Source of the DNA: Terribacillus sp. FSL K6-0262
GTDB lineage: Bacteria > Bacillota > Bacilli > Bacillales > Amphibacillaceae
Assembly (NCBI RefSeq): GCF_037977385.1
Contig: NZ_CP150277.1
Location: forward strand, 3,201,001 to 3,265,000
Direction: 5' to 3'
Length of the DNA stretch: 64,000 nucleotides
The notes under the pieces were generated by a model. It was given only the letters and a program-made list of their open reading frames with translations. It was not told the origin of the DNA and ran no database searches. A program made the position numbers and the translations under genes. Positions within the stretch are counted from its first letter, which is position 1; each line of letters starts with the position of its first letter. Positions 1 through 8,802 of this stretch are shown here, in pieces.

Positions 1-626
1 TCGATGTAACTGTCTATCCTGCGGACTTGAGTGATCCTGACAATTGGCGGGCTGCCCTTCAGCGCATGCTGCGGGAGAATCGACGTATCGATGTATTGAT
101 CAACAATGCAGGTGTCGGTTATTTCAGGCATTTTACTGATACAGATGCCATGCAGATGGAAACGACGATGCGTGTCAATTCCATGGCAGCTATGGAGGCC
201 GCAGCAGCTATCCTCCCGGCAATGCTGGAGCGGGGGAGCGGCCATTTGATCATGATTGGTTCGATGGCTGGAAAAGTAGCCACTCCGAAAGCTAGCGTCT
301 ATGGAGCGAGTAAACATGCCATCATCGGCTTCAGCAATGGACTGCGGCAGGAGCTGAGGCCGAATGGGATCAAAGTGACAACGGTGAATCTGGGGCCGAT
401 GGATACGAACTTCTTTGATACCGCCGACCCAAGCGGACGCTACCGTGAAGCGAGTGCCCATTATATGCTGCAGCCCGAAAAAGTAGCACGTAAAGTGATT
501 GCTTATGTTGGGAAAAACAAGCGTGAGATCAATATGCCAGGCTGGATGGGCATCGGCAGCAAGCTGTACCAGCTTATGCCTGGATTGGCCGAGAAACTGC
601 TTGGCGGTCAGTTCGGCAAGAAATGA
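1..626 (+). CDS. SDR-family oxidoreductase, 5' end cut off by the window
   Basis: The reading frame is open from the first bases of the window (frame beginning at base 3), so the true start lies upstream and the N-terminal Rossmann glycine motif is missing. Visible short-chain dehydrogenase features are the DVTVYPADLSD segment typical of the end of beta-3, the NNAGVG motif, a catalytic serine in IMIGSMAG and the YGASK catalytic Tyr-x-x-x-Lys. It is therefore a probable NAD(P)-dependent cytosolic oxidoreductase. The substrate cannot be told from sequence; the closest family type is the YqjQ/DltE-like 'classical' SDRs. The gene ends 15 bp before yqkB and may be co-transcribed with it. Confidence 0.85.
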   Translation, partial: DVTVYPADLSDPDNWRAALQRMLRENRRIDVLINNAGVGYFRHFTDTDAMQMETTMRVNSMAAMEAAAAILPAMLERGSGHLIMIGSMAGKVATPKASVYGASKHAIIGFSNGLRQELRPNGIKVTTVNLGPMDTNFFDTADPSGRYREASAHYMLQPEKVARKVIAYVGKNKREINMPGWMGIGSKLYQLMPGLAEKLLGGQFGKK

Positions 627-641
627 GGGAGGAATAATTGG

Positions 642-1010
642 ATGAAACTGACAATCACTGAAGCTGCTTTGGAAAAAATACAAGCATTGCAGGATGAGGC
701 GCATCGGTATATCGTTTTGTATTATGATACAGTCGGAGTCGGCTGCAAGGTTAATGGAATACCGACGGTGCGGCTTGCGGAACAACCGCGTGCGCATGAT
801 ATCGTGGTGGAAAGCGGGACGATTCCTGCATTGGTGGACGAGCAGCAGGAAGTATATTTTGCGGAAGAAGTGAAACTTGATTTCAGCAATAATGTGTTCC
901 GTCTATCCAGTAAAGAAGGGTACTTGAATGCTTTGATACCGCAAGCGCATTTGACACATACCGATTTTCTCGATAGAAATGCGGAAGCTGGCAGGGGAGA
1001 TTCCTGCTGA
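642..1010 (+). CDS. yqkB: HesB/IscA-like iron-sulfur biosynthesis family protein (YqkB)
   Basis: A protein of 122 residues resembling B. subtilis YqkB. It opens with the HesB/YadR-type segment MKLTITEAALEKI and carries the GVGCKVNGIPTVRL stretch. The clear C-terminal Cys-x-Cys pair of true IscA/SufA scaffolds is absent, so a direct role as an Fe-S carrier is uncertain. A GGAGG ribosome site lies 9 bp before the ATG. The terminator stem begins inside the last codons of the gene. The convergent neighbour is yqkF, as in B. subtilis. Confidence 0.8.
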   Translation: MKLTITEAALEKIQALQDEAHRYIVLYYDTVGVGCKVNGIPTVRLAEQPRAHDIVVESGTIPALVDEQQEVYFAEEVKLDFSNNVFRLSSKEGYLNALIPQAHLTHTDFLDRNAEAGRGDSC

Positions 1011-1027
1011 CTTCCGCTTTTCCTTTA
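981..1027 (+). terminator. Rho-independent terminator of yqkB
   Basis: The arms GCGGAAG (981-987) and CTTCCGC (1011-1017) enclose an inner GCAGG/CCTGC stem and are followed by a T-rich run. The stem overlaps the yqkB stop codon and ends at the stop of the convergent yqkF. Confidence 0.75.
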
Positions 1028-1945
1028 TCGATGATCGGTATATCGAATCTGCCGCGTAAATCCCTGAAGCTTTTCATATAGTGCTTCCGGAAGTCGATCT
1101 GTATGGAGTGCGGCATTTTGCTTCACTTGCTCCAAAGAGCTTGCACCCATCACGGCACTGGCCAAAGCCGGATGCTGCAGCACATAACGCACAGCTAACG
1201 AGGTGGCGGAAGTCTGCTCCTGATCAGCCAAGACACCAAGCTTTTCACTGGCTTCCAGCAGCTCTTCATAGGAGTGGGTCAAATAGCCATCCGCCCCTTT
1301 TTGCTTTACTTTCTCGCTTGCCCTGTCACTCAGCATGCCTTTGGCAACGCTTCCTCGTGCAAATACACTGATATTGTTCCCTTCCAGCAGGTCAAGTGCC
1401 TGCTCCTCGGGTCTTCGGTCCAGCAGGCTGTACTGCATCATGACGCTGACGATATTGGAGCGCTTTACGTATTCACGTATGACATTCGGCCGGATGGACG
1501 AGATGCCATAGTAGCGGATCAAACCTTCTTTTTTCAATGTTTCGAAGGCATCTATCGTTTCATCGATATTATCTTCCATCGTTCCGCCATGGAGCTGATA
1601 GAGATCCAGATAATCTGTTTGCAGTCTGCGAAGACTCGTCTTGACCTGGGATATGATATATTCCTTGCTGGCATCCCAATGCCAAGACTCTCCGCCGGGA
1701 TCCAGCCTGTTGCCGACTTTGCTGGCGAGGATCACCTTATCTCTCCGGCCCTTGAAAGCTTTTCCGACAATTTCTTCATTTTTTCCTCGATCATATAAAT
1801 CGGCCGTATCGAAATAATTGATGCCAAGATCCTGTGCTTCATGCAGCAGCCGGATTCCTTGCTGCTCATCTGTTCCGATGCTCATTGTCCCGAGGGATAT
1901 TTCGGAAACATAAAGATCGGAAGTACCTACACGTCTTTTCTGCAT
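1025..1945 (-). CDS. yqkF: Aldo/keto reductase (YqkF-like)
   Basis: A 306-residue NADPH-dependent aldo/keto reductase with a TIM-barrel fold. It starts MQKRRVGTSDLYVSEISLGTM, as is usual for the family. The catalytic tetrad can be read: Asp and Tyr in NYFDTADLYDRG, Lys in VILASKVGN and His in LYQLHGG. The C-terminal segment SAVMGASSLEQVKQN fits the cofactor 2'-phosphate loop. The physiological substrate is not evident. It is convergent with yqkB and divergent from nudF, the order found in B. subtilis. Confidence 0.9.
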   Translation of the reverse strand: MQKRRVGTSDLYVSEISLGTMSIGTDEQQGIRLLHEAQDLGINYFDTADLYDRGKNEEIVGKAFKGRRDKVILASKVGNRLDPGGESWHWDASKEYIISQVKTSLRRLQTDYLDLYQLHGGTMEDNIDETIDAFETLKKEGLIRYYGISSIRPNVIREYVKRSNIVSVMMQYSLLDRRPEEQALDLLEGNNISVFARGSVAKGMLSDRASEKVKQKGADGYLTHSYEELLEASEKLGVLADQEQTSATSLAVRYVLQHPALASAVMGASSLEQVKQNAALHTDRLPEALYEKLQGFTRQIRYTDHR

Positions 1946-2084
1946 GCTGAAATTCCACCTTCCTTTTCATTCTACCTTTTCAGTGTAAGCGTAAGCGGAG
2001 CGACAGACAACTTATGTGTCCTTTGCAAACCTATGGTAAGATGGAAGAAGCGGAATGAAGAAGCGAAATGAAGGAGTGTACATA

Positions 2085-2633
2085 ATGAAGAAATTCGAAG
2101 AAAAAACGATCGAGACATCTTCCATATATGAGGGCAAGGTCATTTCCTTGAGTGTGGATACAGTTTCCTTGCCGGACGGTAATACATCCAAGCGGGAATT
2201 GATCAAGCATCCCGGGGCGGTTGCAATCATCCCGGTAACGAAGGAGGGGAAAATCATATTTGTCGAGCAATACCGGAAAGCACTCGAGAAATCGATCATC
2301 GAAATCCCTGCAGGTAAACTGGAGCCTGGCGAAGCACCGGAAGTGACCGCTGTCAGGGAGCTTGAGGAGGAGACAGGCTATACTGCCAAAAAGCTGAAGA
2401 AGCTCGGTTCTTTCTACACCTCCCCAGGTTTTGCCGATGAATTGCTCCATGTATACGAAGCAGATGATATCGAACTTTTGCCTGAGAGGGTCGCCGGTGA
2501 TGAGGACGAATTCGTCGAACTGATGGAATTGTCATTGGAGGAAGCGGAAGCACTCGCAGCCGAAGAGCGGATCCATGATGCGAAAACGATGTACGCCCTG
2601 CTTCACCTGCGTCTGAAACGCGCAGGAAAGTAA
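2085..2633 (+). CDS. nudF: ADP-ribose pyrophosphatase, Nudix hydrolase
   Basis: A protein of 182 residues that hydrolyses ADP-ribose to AMP and ribose 5-phosphate. The Nudix box is intact, running from GKLEPGE through REL to EEETGY. An ATG 30 bp upstream (2055) is in frame, but the start at 2085 has an AAGGAG site 8 bp before it and matches the length of B. subtilis NudF (YqkG), so I use 2085. It lies directly upstream of spoIIM with no terminator between them, so readthrough into spoIIM is possible. Confidence 0.92.
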   Translation: MKKFEEKTIETSSIYEGKVISLSVDTVSLPDGNTSKRELIKHPGAVAIIPVTKEGKIIFVEQYRKALEKSIIEIPAGKLEPGEAPEVTAVRELEEETGYTAKKLKKLGSFYTSPGFADELLHVYEADDIELLPERVAGDEDEFVELMELSLEEAEALAAEERIHDAKTMYALLHLRLKRAGK

Positions 2634-2661
2634 TGGTTCTAGCAGACGAGCTGCCGACATA

Positions 2662-2685
2662 GATTCTAGTAACTAGACTAGAATC
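2662..2685. repeat. Perfect 9-bp inverted repeat before spoIIM
   Basis: The arms GATTCTAGT and ACTAGAATC are separated by 6 nt (aactag). The right arm ends directly against the GGAGG ribosome site of spoIIM. There is no T-run, so it does not look like a terminator. A weak sigma-E-like -10 (CATAGATT, 2658-2665) overlaps the left arm. A role as an operator or translational hairpin is inference. Confidence 0.6.
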
Positions 2686-2698
2686 GGAGGAAGATAAG

Positions 2699-3334
2699 AT
2701 GAAGCAGCGGGAGTTTATTCTTATTCATCATCTGAAACAGCATGCGACAAGCTACTTATTCATGCTGGTATTATTCCTGATCGGTATCATTTTTGGGGCA
2801 GTCATCGTCAACAGCATGAATTTCACACAGAAGGAAGACCTTTTTTACTACTTGGAACGTTTTTTCGCCCAGCTACAGCAAGGCCAAGCAATCAGCAAAC
2901 AGGAGATTCTCCAGTCGAGTTTCCTCGCCCATCTCAAGTTCCTGCTGTTCCTATATGTTCTCGGTCTGTCCATCATCGGCATCCCCATCATTTGGATGCT
3001 GCTGTTCAGCAAGGGGCTGATGATGGGCTTCAGTGTAGGCTTCCTCGTCAACCAGCTGGGGTGGAAAGGCCTTATGCTGGCAGCTGCTGCTGTAGCTCCG
3101 CAAAATCTTGTGATCATACCGCTATATCTGATTGCCGGGACAAGTGCGATGCTGTTTTCTGTGACATTGTTGCGCAAGCTGATCGCCAAGCGGTCACCAT
3201 TATCATTAAGGCGCTATTTTTTCCAATACAGTATCATCTTCCTCTTGCTTATTATCGGTTCGACTGCAGCGGCGATGATGGAAACTTTTGTTGCCAACCC
3301 GCTTCTTTCCATGCTTGTGAACGATTTGCTGTAA
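2699..3334 (+). CDS. spoIIM: Stage II sporulation protein M
   Basis: A 211-residue integral membrane protein with about five hydrophobic segments. SpoIIM is part of the SpoIID-SpoIIM-SpoIIP peptidoglycan-degrading machine in the mother-cell membrane that drives engulfment of the forespore. The DUF95-type segment FSVGFLVNQLGWKG and the AAVAPQNLVIIP stretch are conserved family landmarks. The start is an ATG with GGAGG 7 bp before it. It lies between nudF and fur as in B. subtilis. Confidence 0.93.
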   Translation: MKQREFILIHHLKQHATSYLFMLVLFLIGIIFGAVIVNSMNFTQKEDLFYYLERFFAQLQQGQAISKQEILQSSFLAHLKFLLFLYVLGLSIIGIPIIWMLLFSKGLMMGFSVGFLVNQLGWKGLMLAAAAVAPQNLVIIPLYLIAGTSAMLFSVTLLRKLIAKRSPLSLRRYFFQYSIIFLLLIIGSTAAAMMETFVANPLLSMLVNDLL

Positions 3335-3343
3335 TTTTTTTAT

Positions 3344-3381
3344 TAATAATGATTATAATTAGCTATTTATAATAATTATAA
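3344..3381. promoter_or_regulatory. Two tandem PerR/Fur-type boxes upstream of fur
   Basis: Site 1 (3344-3358) reads TAATAATGATTATAA, one mismatch from the B. subtilis PerR consensus TTATAATNATTATAA. Site 2 (3367-3381) reads TTATAATAATTATAA, a perfect match and a perfect palindrome around its central base. Centres are 23 bp apart. Site 2 abuts the -35 element of the fur promoter. The same sites match the Fur consensus TGATAATNATTATCA at two fewer positions, so PerR is the better guess; both regulators could bind. Confidence 0.75.
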
Positions 3382-3382
3382 T

Positions 3383-3412
3383 TTGACACTTTTTTCGCAA
3401 TCGGTATATAAT
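3383..3412 (+). promoter_or_regulatory. Sigma-A promoter of fur
   Basis: The -35 is TTGACA (3383-3388) and the -10 is TATAAT (3407-3412), both exact consensus, with an 18-bp spacer. It sits immediately downstream of the second PerR-type box, which fits repression by a bound dimer. Confidence 0.8.
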
Positions 3413-3441
3413 GAGTGTGGGATTACGAGGGAGGAATTCAC

Positions 3442-3933
3442 TTGGAACACCGCATTGAACGCATAAAGAAGCAATTACATGCGCAGAGCTACAAGCTTAC
3501 ACCGCAGCGGGAAGCGACGGTACGTGTGCTGCTGGAGCGAGAAGAGGATCATTTAAGCGCTGAAGACGTCTACCTCCTCGTAAAGGAAAAAGCACCTGAA
3601 ATCGGCTTGGCTACTGTTTATCGGACACTGGAATTATTATCGGAATTGAAAATCGTTGATAAAATAAACTTCGGGGACGGCGTTTCACGTTACGACCTCC
3701 GCAAAGAAGGCGCCACGCATTTCCATCACCATCTTGTCTGCATGGAATGCGGATCGGTGGAGGAGATTGACGAGGACTTGCTGGAGGATGTCGAAAAGAT
3801 CGTCCAGAGTGATTGGGGATTCAAGGTGAAGGATCACCGTCTCACATTCCATGGCATCTGCCGGGTCTGTCAGGCCAGTGAGAAGGTAGGGGAACTTGAA
3901 GCAGCTGCAGTTCAGGTGAATCGGACATCATAA
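3442..3933 (+). CDS. fur: Ferric uptake regulator Fur
   Basis: A 163-residue Fe(II)-sensing transcriptional repressor. The N-terminal winged helix contains YKLTPQREAT and the recognition helix region LATVYRTLELL. The C-terminal dimerisation and metal-binding domain has the THFHHHLVC histidine cluster and two CxxC pairs (CMEC, CRVC) for structural zinc. It is very close to B. subtilis Fur. The start is taken as TTG 3442 because GGGAGG lies 7 bp upstream; the in-frame ATG at 3415 lies upstream of that ribosome site. The promoter carries two PerR-type boxes. Confidence 0.95.
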   Translation: MEHRIERIKKQLHAQSYKLTPQREATVRVLLEREEDHLSAEDVYLLVKEKAPEIGLATVYRTLELLSELKIVDKINFGDGVSRYDLRKEGATHFHHHLVCMECGSVEEIDEDLLEDVEKIVQSDWGFKVKDHRLTFHGICRVCQASEKVGELEAAAVQVNRTS

Positions 3934-3940
3934 GTAAACG

Positions 3941-3976
3941 AAGCCTTTCCAGACAGATGGAAAAGGCTTTCTTTCG
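3941..3976 (+). terminator. Rho-independent terminator of fur
   Basis: AAGCCTTTCC (3941-3950) pairs with GGAAAAGGCTT (3959-3969) with one bulge, followed by TCTTTCG. Confidence 0.75.
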
Positions 3977-4093
3977 TTTCATTAACCATTTTACAAAACA
4001 ACGGGAATGAGGTAACGTTATCCTGTACGTATAATTTCCGCTTTCTTTGGCATAGTCTGTTACAAAGACAAGTCAGAGAAAGGAGAAGTGTAC

Positions 4094-4303
4094 ATGAAAC
4101 GATTCATCTTCGACACGTGCAAGCTGCTTGTCGTGTTTGTCGCTTGCTCTGCATTTTTTTATTTCGGTCTGCGGTTCATCCATAGTGAATACGAGAGCTA
4201 TCACCGTTATGATCCGCCAGAGGGCAATGCAGTGAAAGTGGCAGCCATGGAGCAGGAAAGCCTAGTGGATAGGATGACGTTATTTTTCCGGTTAGGGGAG
4301 TAG
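4094..4303 (+). CDS. yqzK: YqzK-like small membrane protein (DUF4227)
   Basis: A 69-residue protein with one N-terminal membrane segment ([20 protein letters not shown]) and a short soluble tail. It has the position and size of B. subtilis YqzK between fur and xerD. No function is known to me. The start is ATG 4094, 8 bp after AAAGGAG; a GTG at 4088 is too close to that site. The stop is 4 bp before xerD, suggesting joint transcription. Confidence 0.8.
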   Translation: MKRFIFDTCKLLVVFVACSAFFYFGLRFIHSEYESYHRYDPPEGNAVKVAAMEQESLVDRMTLFFRLGE

Positions 4304-4307
4304 AATA

Positions 4308-5192
4308 ATGCAGGAAGCACTGGATGACTTTATCCATTATTTGCAGATTGAACGGGGCCTTTCGGAGAATACACTTCAATCCTACGCCCGGGATCTGCGT
4401 ACATATGCAAGATATCTCCAGGAAAATGAGGTGCGGGAATGGGCCCATGTCACTCGTGCCAAATTGACTGCCTATTTGCGCTGGCTGCATGATGACGGGA
4501 AGTCTGCTGCCACGATCGCCCGGACACTGTCCAGCATCCGTCTTTTCCATCAGTTCCTGCTGCGGGAATATGGACTGAAGGAAGATCCGACCATACATAT
4601 CGATACACCGAAGAAAGAACGCAAGCTGCCGAAGATCCTCTCTTCCGATGAAGTGGACAAGCTGCTGACTTGCCCGGGTACGGACATTCTGGCGATCCGG
4701 AATCGTGCCATGCTGGAAACATTGTATGCAACAGGATTGCGTGTATCCGAACTCTTGGCATTGGAAATGGATGATCTTCATTTGGAAATGGGCTTTGTCC
4801 GCTGCTTCGGGAAAGGATCGAAGGAGCGCATCGTCCCGCTAGGGGATATGGCAAGGGCGCGGCTTGAGGACTATATGAACAGGTCCCGCAAACAGCTGCT
4901 GAAGTCCAAAGCCAGTGATATCTTATTCGTGAACCATCATGGGAACCAGCTATCACGCCAAGGCTTTTGGAAGGTATTGAAACAAATAGCCCGCGATGCC
5001 GGGATACAAAAGGAAATAACCCCTCACACATTGCGTCATTCATTTGCGACGCATCTGCTGGAGAATGGGGCTGATTTGCGTGCTGTTCAGGAAATGCTCG
5101 GCCATGCGGATATCAGCACGACCCAGATTTACACACATGTGACCAAAACAAGACTGAAGGATATTTACAAGACACATCATCCTCGGGCTTAG
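4308..5192 (+). CDS. xerD: Site-specific tyrosine recombinase XerD
   Basis: A 294-residue tyrosine recombinase that works with XerC at the dif site to resolve chromosome dimers. It has an N-terminal SAM-like DNA-binding domain ([19 protein letters not shown]) and a C-terminal catalytic domain. The conserved Arg is in ATGLRVSEL, the HxxR is in [12 protein letters not shown], and the nucleophile Tyr is in [12 protein letters not shown]. It starts 4 bp after yqzK. It is the homologue of B. subtilis ripX, at the expected locus. Confidence 0.95.
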   Translation: MQEALDDFIHYLQIERGLSENTLQSYARDLRTYARYLQENEVREWAHVTRAKLTAYLRWLHDDGKSAATIARTLSSIRLFHQFLLREYGLKEDPTIHIDTPKKERKLPKILSSDEVDKLLTCPGTDILAIRNRAMLETLYATGLRVSELLALEMDDLHLEMGFVRCFGKGSKERIVPLGDMARARLEDYMNRSRKQLLKSKASDILFVNHHGNQLSRQGFWKVLKQIARDAGIQKEITPHTLRHSFATHLLENGADLRAVQEMLGHADISTTQIYTHVTKTRLKDIYKTHHPRA

Positions 5193-5216
5193 GCAATAGA
5201 TTAGGAGGCTGTAAAG

Positions 5217-6401
5217 TTGGATTTCAAACGCGTATTTCTTATAGTAATGGATTCTGTCGGCATTGGGGAAGCCCCCGATGCGGAAGCTTTTGGCGATAAA
5301 GGGGCCGATACCCTGGGGCACATCGCTGCTTATCGAAAAGGGCTGAAAATGCCGAATATGGCATCTTTGGGGCTAGGCAACATCAGGGAAGTGGAAGGTA
5401 TACAGGCTGCAGCCCAGCCGAAAGCTTTTTACACAAAAATGCAGGAAGCATCGAATGGTAAAGATACCATGACAGGGCACTGGGAGATCATGGGCCTGCG
5501 TATCGATCAGCCTTTCCGCACGTTCCCGGACGGGTTCCCGGATGCACTGCTCGATGAATTGAAGCAGCGGACCGGACGCGGCATCATCGGAAATAAACCA
5601 GCCTCCGGTACGGAAATATTGGATGAGCTTGGAGAAAAGCATATGGAATCCGGCGATATGATCGTTTATACATCAGCTGATTCCGTGCTTCAGATCGCAG
5701 CTCATGAAGACATCATCCCGCTTGATGAATTGTATGAGATCTGTGAAATCGCCCGCGAGCTGACATTGGATGATCCTTATATGGTGGGGCGTATCATCGC
5801 TCGTCCATTCATCGGTGAACCAGGAGCATTCGAACGTACATCGAACCGTCATGATTATGCATTGAAGCCTTTCGGCAGAACGACGATGAACAGCTTGCAG
5901 AATGCAAACTTCGATGTCATCGCATTAGGGAAAATTTCCGATATCTATGACGGTGAAGGTGTGACGAAAGCGATTCGCACGAAGGATAATGAAGATGGTA
6001 TGACCAAGATTGTGGAAAGCATGGAAGAGGACTTCACAGGTATCAGTTTCTTGAACCTGGTCGATTTCGATGCGAAATACGGACATCGGCGCGATCCAGA
6101 AGGATATGCACAGGCGCTGGAGGATTTCGACAAACGGCTTCCGGAAGTATTGGATAGGCTCAAGGAAGATGATTTGTTGATCATAACCGCAGACCATGGT
6201 AATGACCCTGTTCATCATGGGACGGATCATACTCGTGAGTATGTACCATTGATCGTTTATCATACTGGCAGCGAGCAAGGGGAAGAACTTCCTTTGCGGA
6301 ATACCTTTGCCGATATCGCAGCAACGATTGCGGATAATTTCGGTATCGAGAAACCAGAGCACGGAACGAGCTTTTTACAAGCATTGAAAAAGGGGAAATG
6401 A
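5217..6401 (+). CDS. deoB: Phosphopentomutase
   Basis: A 394-residue enzyme interconverting ribose or deoxyribose 1-phosphate and 5-phosphate in nucleoside catabolism. It belongs to the alkaline-phosphatase-like superfamily: metal-binding motifs VMDSVGIG near the N-terminus, the DTMTGHWE phosphorylation-site region and TADHGNDP near the C-terminus. The start is TTG 5217, with AGGAGG 8 bp upstream. The stop overlaps the first possible start of punA, so the two form a nucleoside-salvage operon (drm-pupG in B. subtilis). Confidence 0.95.
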   Translation: MDFKRVFLIVMDSVGIGEAPDAEAFGDKGADTLGHIAAYRKGLKMPNMASLGLGNIREVEGIQAAAQPKAFYTKMQEASNGKDTMTGHWEIMGLRIDQPFRTFPDGFPDALLDELKQRTGRGIIGNKPASGTEILDELGEKHMESGDMIVYTSADSVLQIAAHEDIIPLDELYEICEIARELTLDDPYMVGRIIARPFIGEPGAFERTSNRHDYALKPFGRTTMNSLQNANFDVIALGKISDIYDGEGVTKAIRTKDNEDGMTKIVESMEEDFTGISFLNLVDFDAKYGHRRDPEGYAQALEDFDKRLPEVLDRLKEDDLLIITADHGNDPVHHGTDHTREYVPLIVYHTGSEQGEELPLRNTFADIAATIADNFGIEKPEHGTSFLQALKKGK

Positions 6402-6403
6402 AT

Positions 6404-7228
6404 ATGCAGGCAGAAGCTATCAAACAGGCAGCAGACTATATCAAGGGGAAATTGACTGCCGAACCGAAGATTGGTTTGATCCTGGGATCGGGCCTGGGGG
6501 TATTGGCCGATGAGATTACAGAGACGACCATTGTGCCCTACGGGGATATCCCGGGTTTTCCGATATCGACGGTCAGCGGTCATAAAGGACAGCTAGTCAT
6601 CGGCATGCTGGAAGGACAGCAAGTGATTGCCATGCAAGGACGTTTTCATTTTTATGAAGGATATCCGATGGAGCTTGTGACATTGCCCGTCCGCGTCATG
6701 AAAGCACTTGGCGTACAGAAGCTGATTGTCACCAATGCGGCTGGCGGTATCAATGAAAGCTTCGAGCCTGGCGACTTGATGCTGATCACCGACCATATCA
6801 ATAATATGGGCACAAATCCGCTGATCGGTCCAAACGATGAAGAATTGGGAGCGCGTTTCCCGGATATGTCTTCTGTCTACAGCAAAGAGCTTCTTGGACA
6901 CGCTCGAGATGTAGCAGCAAAAATCGGTTTGGATGTAAAAGAAGGAGTTTATGTGGGCAATACAGGTCCTTCCTATGAAACAGGTGCCGAAGTCCGGATG
7001 CTTCGTATCTGGGGAGGGGACGCAGTCGGCATGTCAACCGTTCCGGAGGTCATCGTGGCCAGTCATGCTAAAATGGACGTTTTGGGAATTTCCTGTATTT
7101 CCAACATGGCAGCCGGCATCCTTGATCAGCCGCTGACACATGCTGAAGTGATGGAAACGACAAGCAAGGTTCGGGAAGATTTTCTCCGTTTCGTAAAAGA
7201 AATCGTCAGACAGCTTCCGATGGACTGA
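6404..7228 (+). CDS. punA: Purine-nucleoside phosphorylase
   Basis: A 274-residue trimeric-type purine nucleoside phosphorylase (PNP/MTAP class II) that cleaves guanosine and inosine to base and ribose 1-phosphate, which DeoB then converts. Landmarks are LILGSGLGVLAD (phosphate loop), MQGRFHFYEGY, VTNAAGGIN and the purine-binding VGMSTVPEV. The start at 6404 has AGGGG 8 bp upstream; the in-frame ATG at 6398, inside the deoB stop overlap, is too close to that site. No terminator is visible after it. Confidence 0.94.
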   Translation: MQAEAIKQAADYIKGKLTAEPKIGLILGSGLGVLADEITETTIVPYGDIPGFPISTVSGHKGQLVIGMLEGQQVIAMQGRFHFYEGYPMELVTLPVRVMKALGVQKLIVTNAAGGINESFEPGDLMLITDHINNMGTNPLIGPNDEELGARFPDMSSVYSKELLGHARDVAAKIGLDVKEGVYVGNTGPSYETGAEVRMLRIWGGDAVGMSTVPEVIVASHAKMDVLGISCISNMAAGILDQPLTHAEVMETTSKVREDFLRFVKEIVRQLPMD

Positions 7229-7460
7229 AGCAGGAGGGGCACGGAATTCACTGCCATGCTCATCTTACGGCGTCACAATACAGACAAAAATCCGCATCCA
7301 TTGGAAGAATATCCAGCTTTTGATGGAACGCAATTTTGACCGTATCCTTGATGGGAATGGCTTGGATAGGAGTCATTTTAGTAAGGAATACGAATCAGGA
7401 GTCAGTGCAGGGAGTATACTCCCTGCACTGACCGACATGATAGAATGAGGGCGATTTAAC
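7229..7460. other. punA-pdp intergenic region with possible gene debris
   Basis: A stretch of 232 bp without a gene I can support. One frame stays open from before 7242 to a stop at 7444-7446 and contains an ATG-led 41-codon piece (from 7322), but there is no ribosome site and I recognise no family. It ends in the 32-bp palindrome listed separately. It could be decayed coding sequence. Confidence 0.3.
7401..7432. repeat. 32-bp perfect palindrome upstream of pdp
   Basis: The left half GTCAGTGCAGGGAGTA (7401-7416) is the exact reverse complement of the right half (7417-7432). As RNA it would form a 14-bp stem with a TATA loop. No T-run follows, so it is not a normal terminator. It lies 28 bp before the pdp start codon and 14 bp before its ribosome site, suitable for an operator or a leader hairpin. 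Confidence 0.85.
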
Positions 7461-8768
7461 ATGCTAATGAAAGACATAATTGAGAAAAAAAGAGATAAGC
7501 AAGAATTGACCGAAGAAGAAATCAGATTCTTTATCGACGGATACACGAATAAAAAGATTCCTGATTACCAAGCTTCTGCCCTTTTGATGGCTATGTTCTT
7601 GAATGATCTTACACCTGACGAAATCGCAGCATTGACCGCTGCAATGATCGACTCCGGAGAAACAATCGATCTATCCTCCATCGAGGGCCTTAAAATCGAT
7701 AAGCACTCGACAGGAGGAGTGGGAGATAAGGTCAGCTTGATAATTGCTCCGATTGTAGCTTCTCTTGGTGTGCCGGTAGCGAAAATGTCAGGACGCGGAC
7801 TGGGACATACGGGAGGCACATTGGATAAGCTTGAGTCGATTCCTGGTTTTGATATCAATTTATCGAAAGAAGAGTTTGTCGATACAGTAAACAAAAACAA
7901 AATTGCCCTGATTGGACAAACGGGTAATTTGGTTCCAGCTGATAAGATGTTATATGCCCTTCGGGACGTCACTGGCACTGTGAACTCTATTGGCTTGATT
8001 GCCAGCTCCATCATGAGTAAGAAACTGGCAACAGGTGCAGATGGGATTGTCCTCGATGTGAAGACAGGCTATGGAGCATTCATGGAAAGATATGAAGATG
8101 CCGAGAAGCTTGCCGAGACCATGGTGGATATTGGGAAAAAGCTTGGCAAGAATGTCACTGCCCTGATTACAGATATGAATCAGCCATTGGGCGCTGAAGT
8201 AGGAAATGCAAATGAGATTAAAGAAGTAGTTCAAATCCTGAAGGGTGAATCTGAGAACGAACTGCTTGAACTGTCCAAGCAAGTTGCCGTTGAGATGCTG
8301 CTGGCAAGCGAGACTTATAAAGATAAGGATGCAGCTTTGCGCGCCGTGGAAGAAGTGCTGGCAAATGGACAAGCTATCGAAAAGCTGAAACAATTTGTTA
8401 CCACACAAAAGGGTGACGCAAGCTTTATTGATGACTATAGCAAGCTGCCTCAGCCGGAACATTTTTACGAGCTGAAAGCGGAACAAGATGGTTATGTCAA
8501 TGCCCTGTATGCACAAAAAGTAGGTAAGAGTGCAATGCTGCTGGGTGCTGGCCGCGCATCCAAAGAAGATGACATCGATCACAGCGCCGGTATCACGCTT
8601 AAGAAAAAAGTCGGCACCCAAGTGCAATCAGGGGAAACACTGGCTGTATTGTTCAGCAGATCCGAGATTGGGCAAGAAGCCATAGATGAGCTGAAGGGGG
8701 CTTATGTGATTTCTGATGTCAAATCGGAAGTCCCGACTTTGATTAAGGGAAAACTATCATCTAAATAG
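7461..8768 (+). CDS. pdp: Pyrimidine-nucleoside phosphorylase
   Basis: A 435-residue phosphorylase of uridine, thymidine and deoxyuridine, yielding pentose 1-phosphate for DeoB. It has the thymidine phosphorylase signature around MSGRGLGHTGGTLDKLE, the phosphate-binding KHSTGGVGDK and SSIMSKKLATGADG, and the C-terminal domain with SGETLAVL. Length is normal for the family. Codons appear more A/T-rich than in deoB-punA or dacF, which suggests separate acquisition. GAGGG lies 9 bp before the ATG at 7461. Confidence 0.93.
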   Translation: MLMKDIIEKKRDKQELTEEEIRFFIDGYTNKKIPDYQASALLMAMFLNDLTPDEIAALTAAMIDSGETIDLSSIEGLKIDKHSTGGVGDKVSLIIAPIVASLGVPVAKMSGRGLGHTGGTLDKLESIPGFDINLSKEEFVDTVNKNKIALIGQTGNLVPADKMLYALRDVTGTVNSIGLIASSIMSKKLATGADGIVLDVKTGYGAFMERYEDAEKLAETMVDIGKKLGKNVTALITDMNQPLGAEVGNANEIKEVVQILKGESENELLELSKQVAVEMLLASETYKDKDAALRAVEEVLANGQAIEKLKQFVTTQKGDASFIDDYSKLPQPEHFYELKAEQDGYVNALYAQKVGKSAMLLGAGRASKEDDIDHSAGITLKKKVGTQVQSGETLAVLFSRSEIGQEAIDELKGAYVISDVKSEVPTLIKGKLSSK

Positions 8769-8802
8769 ACCTATAAAAGCAAAATATTGATTTATAAATT
8801 GG

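Noticed and set aside
7256..7339. 27-codon frame from ATG 7256 between punA and pdp
   Set aside because: AGGAGGGG is 17 bp from the ATG, too far, and the peptide matches nothing I know.
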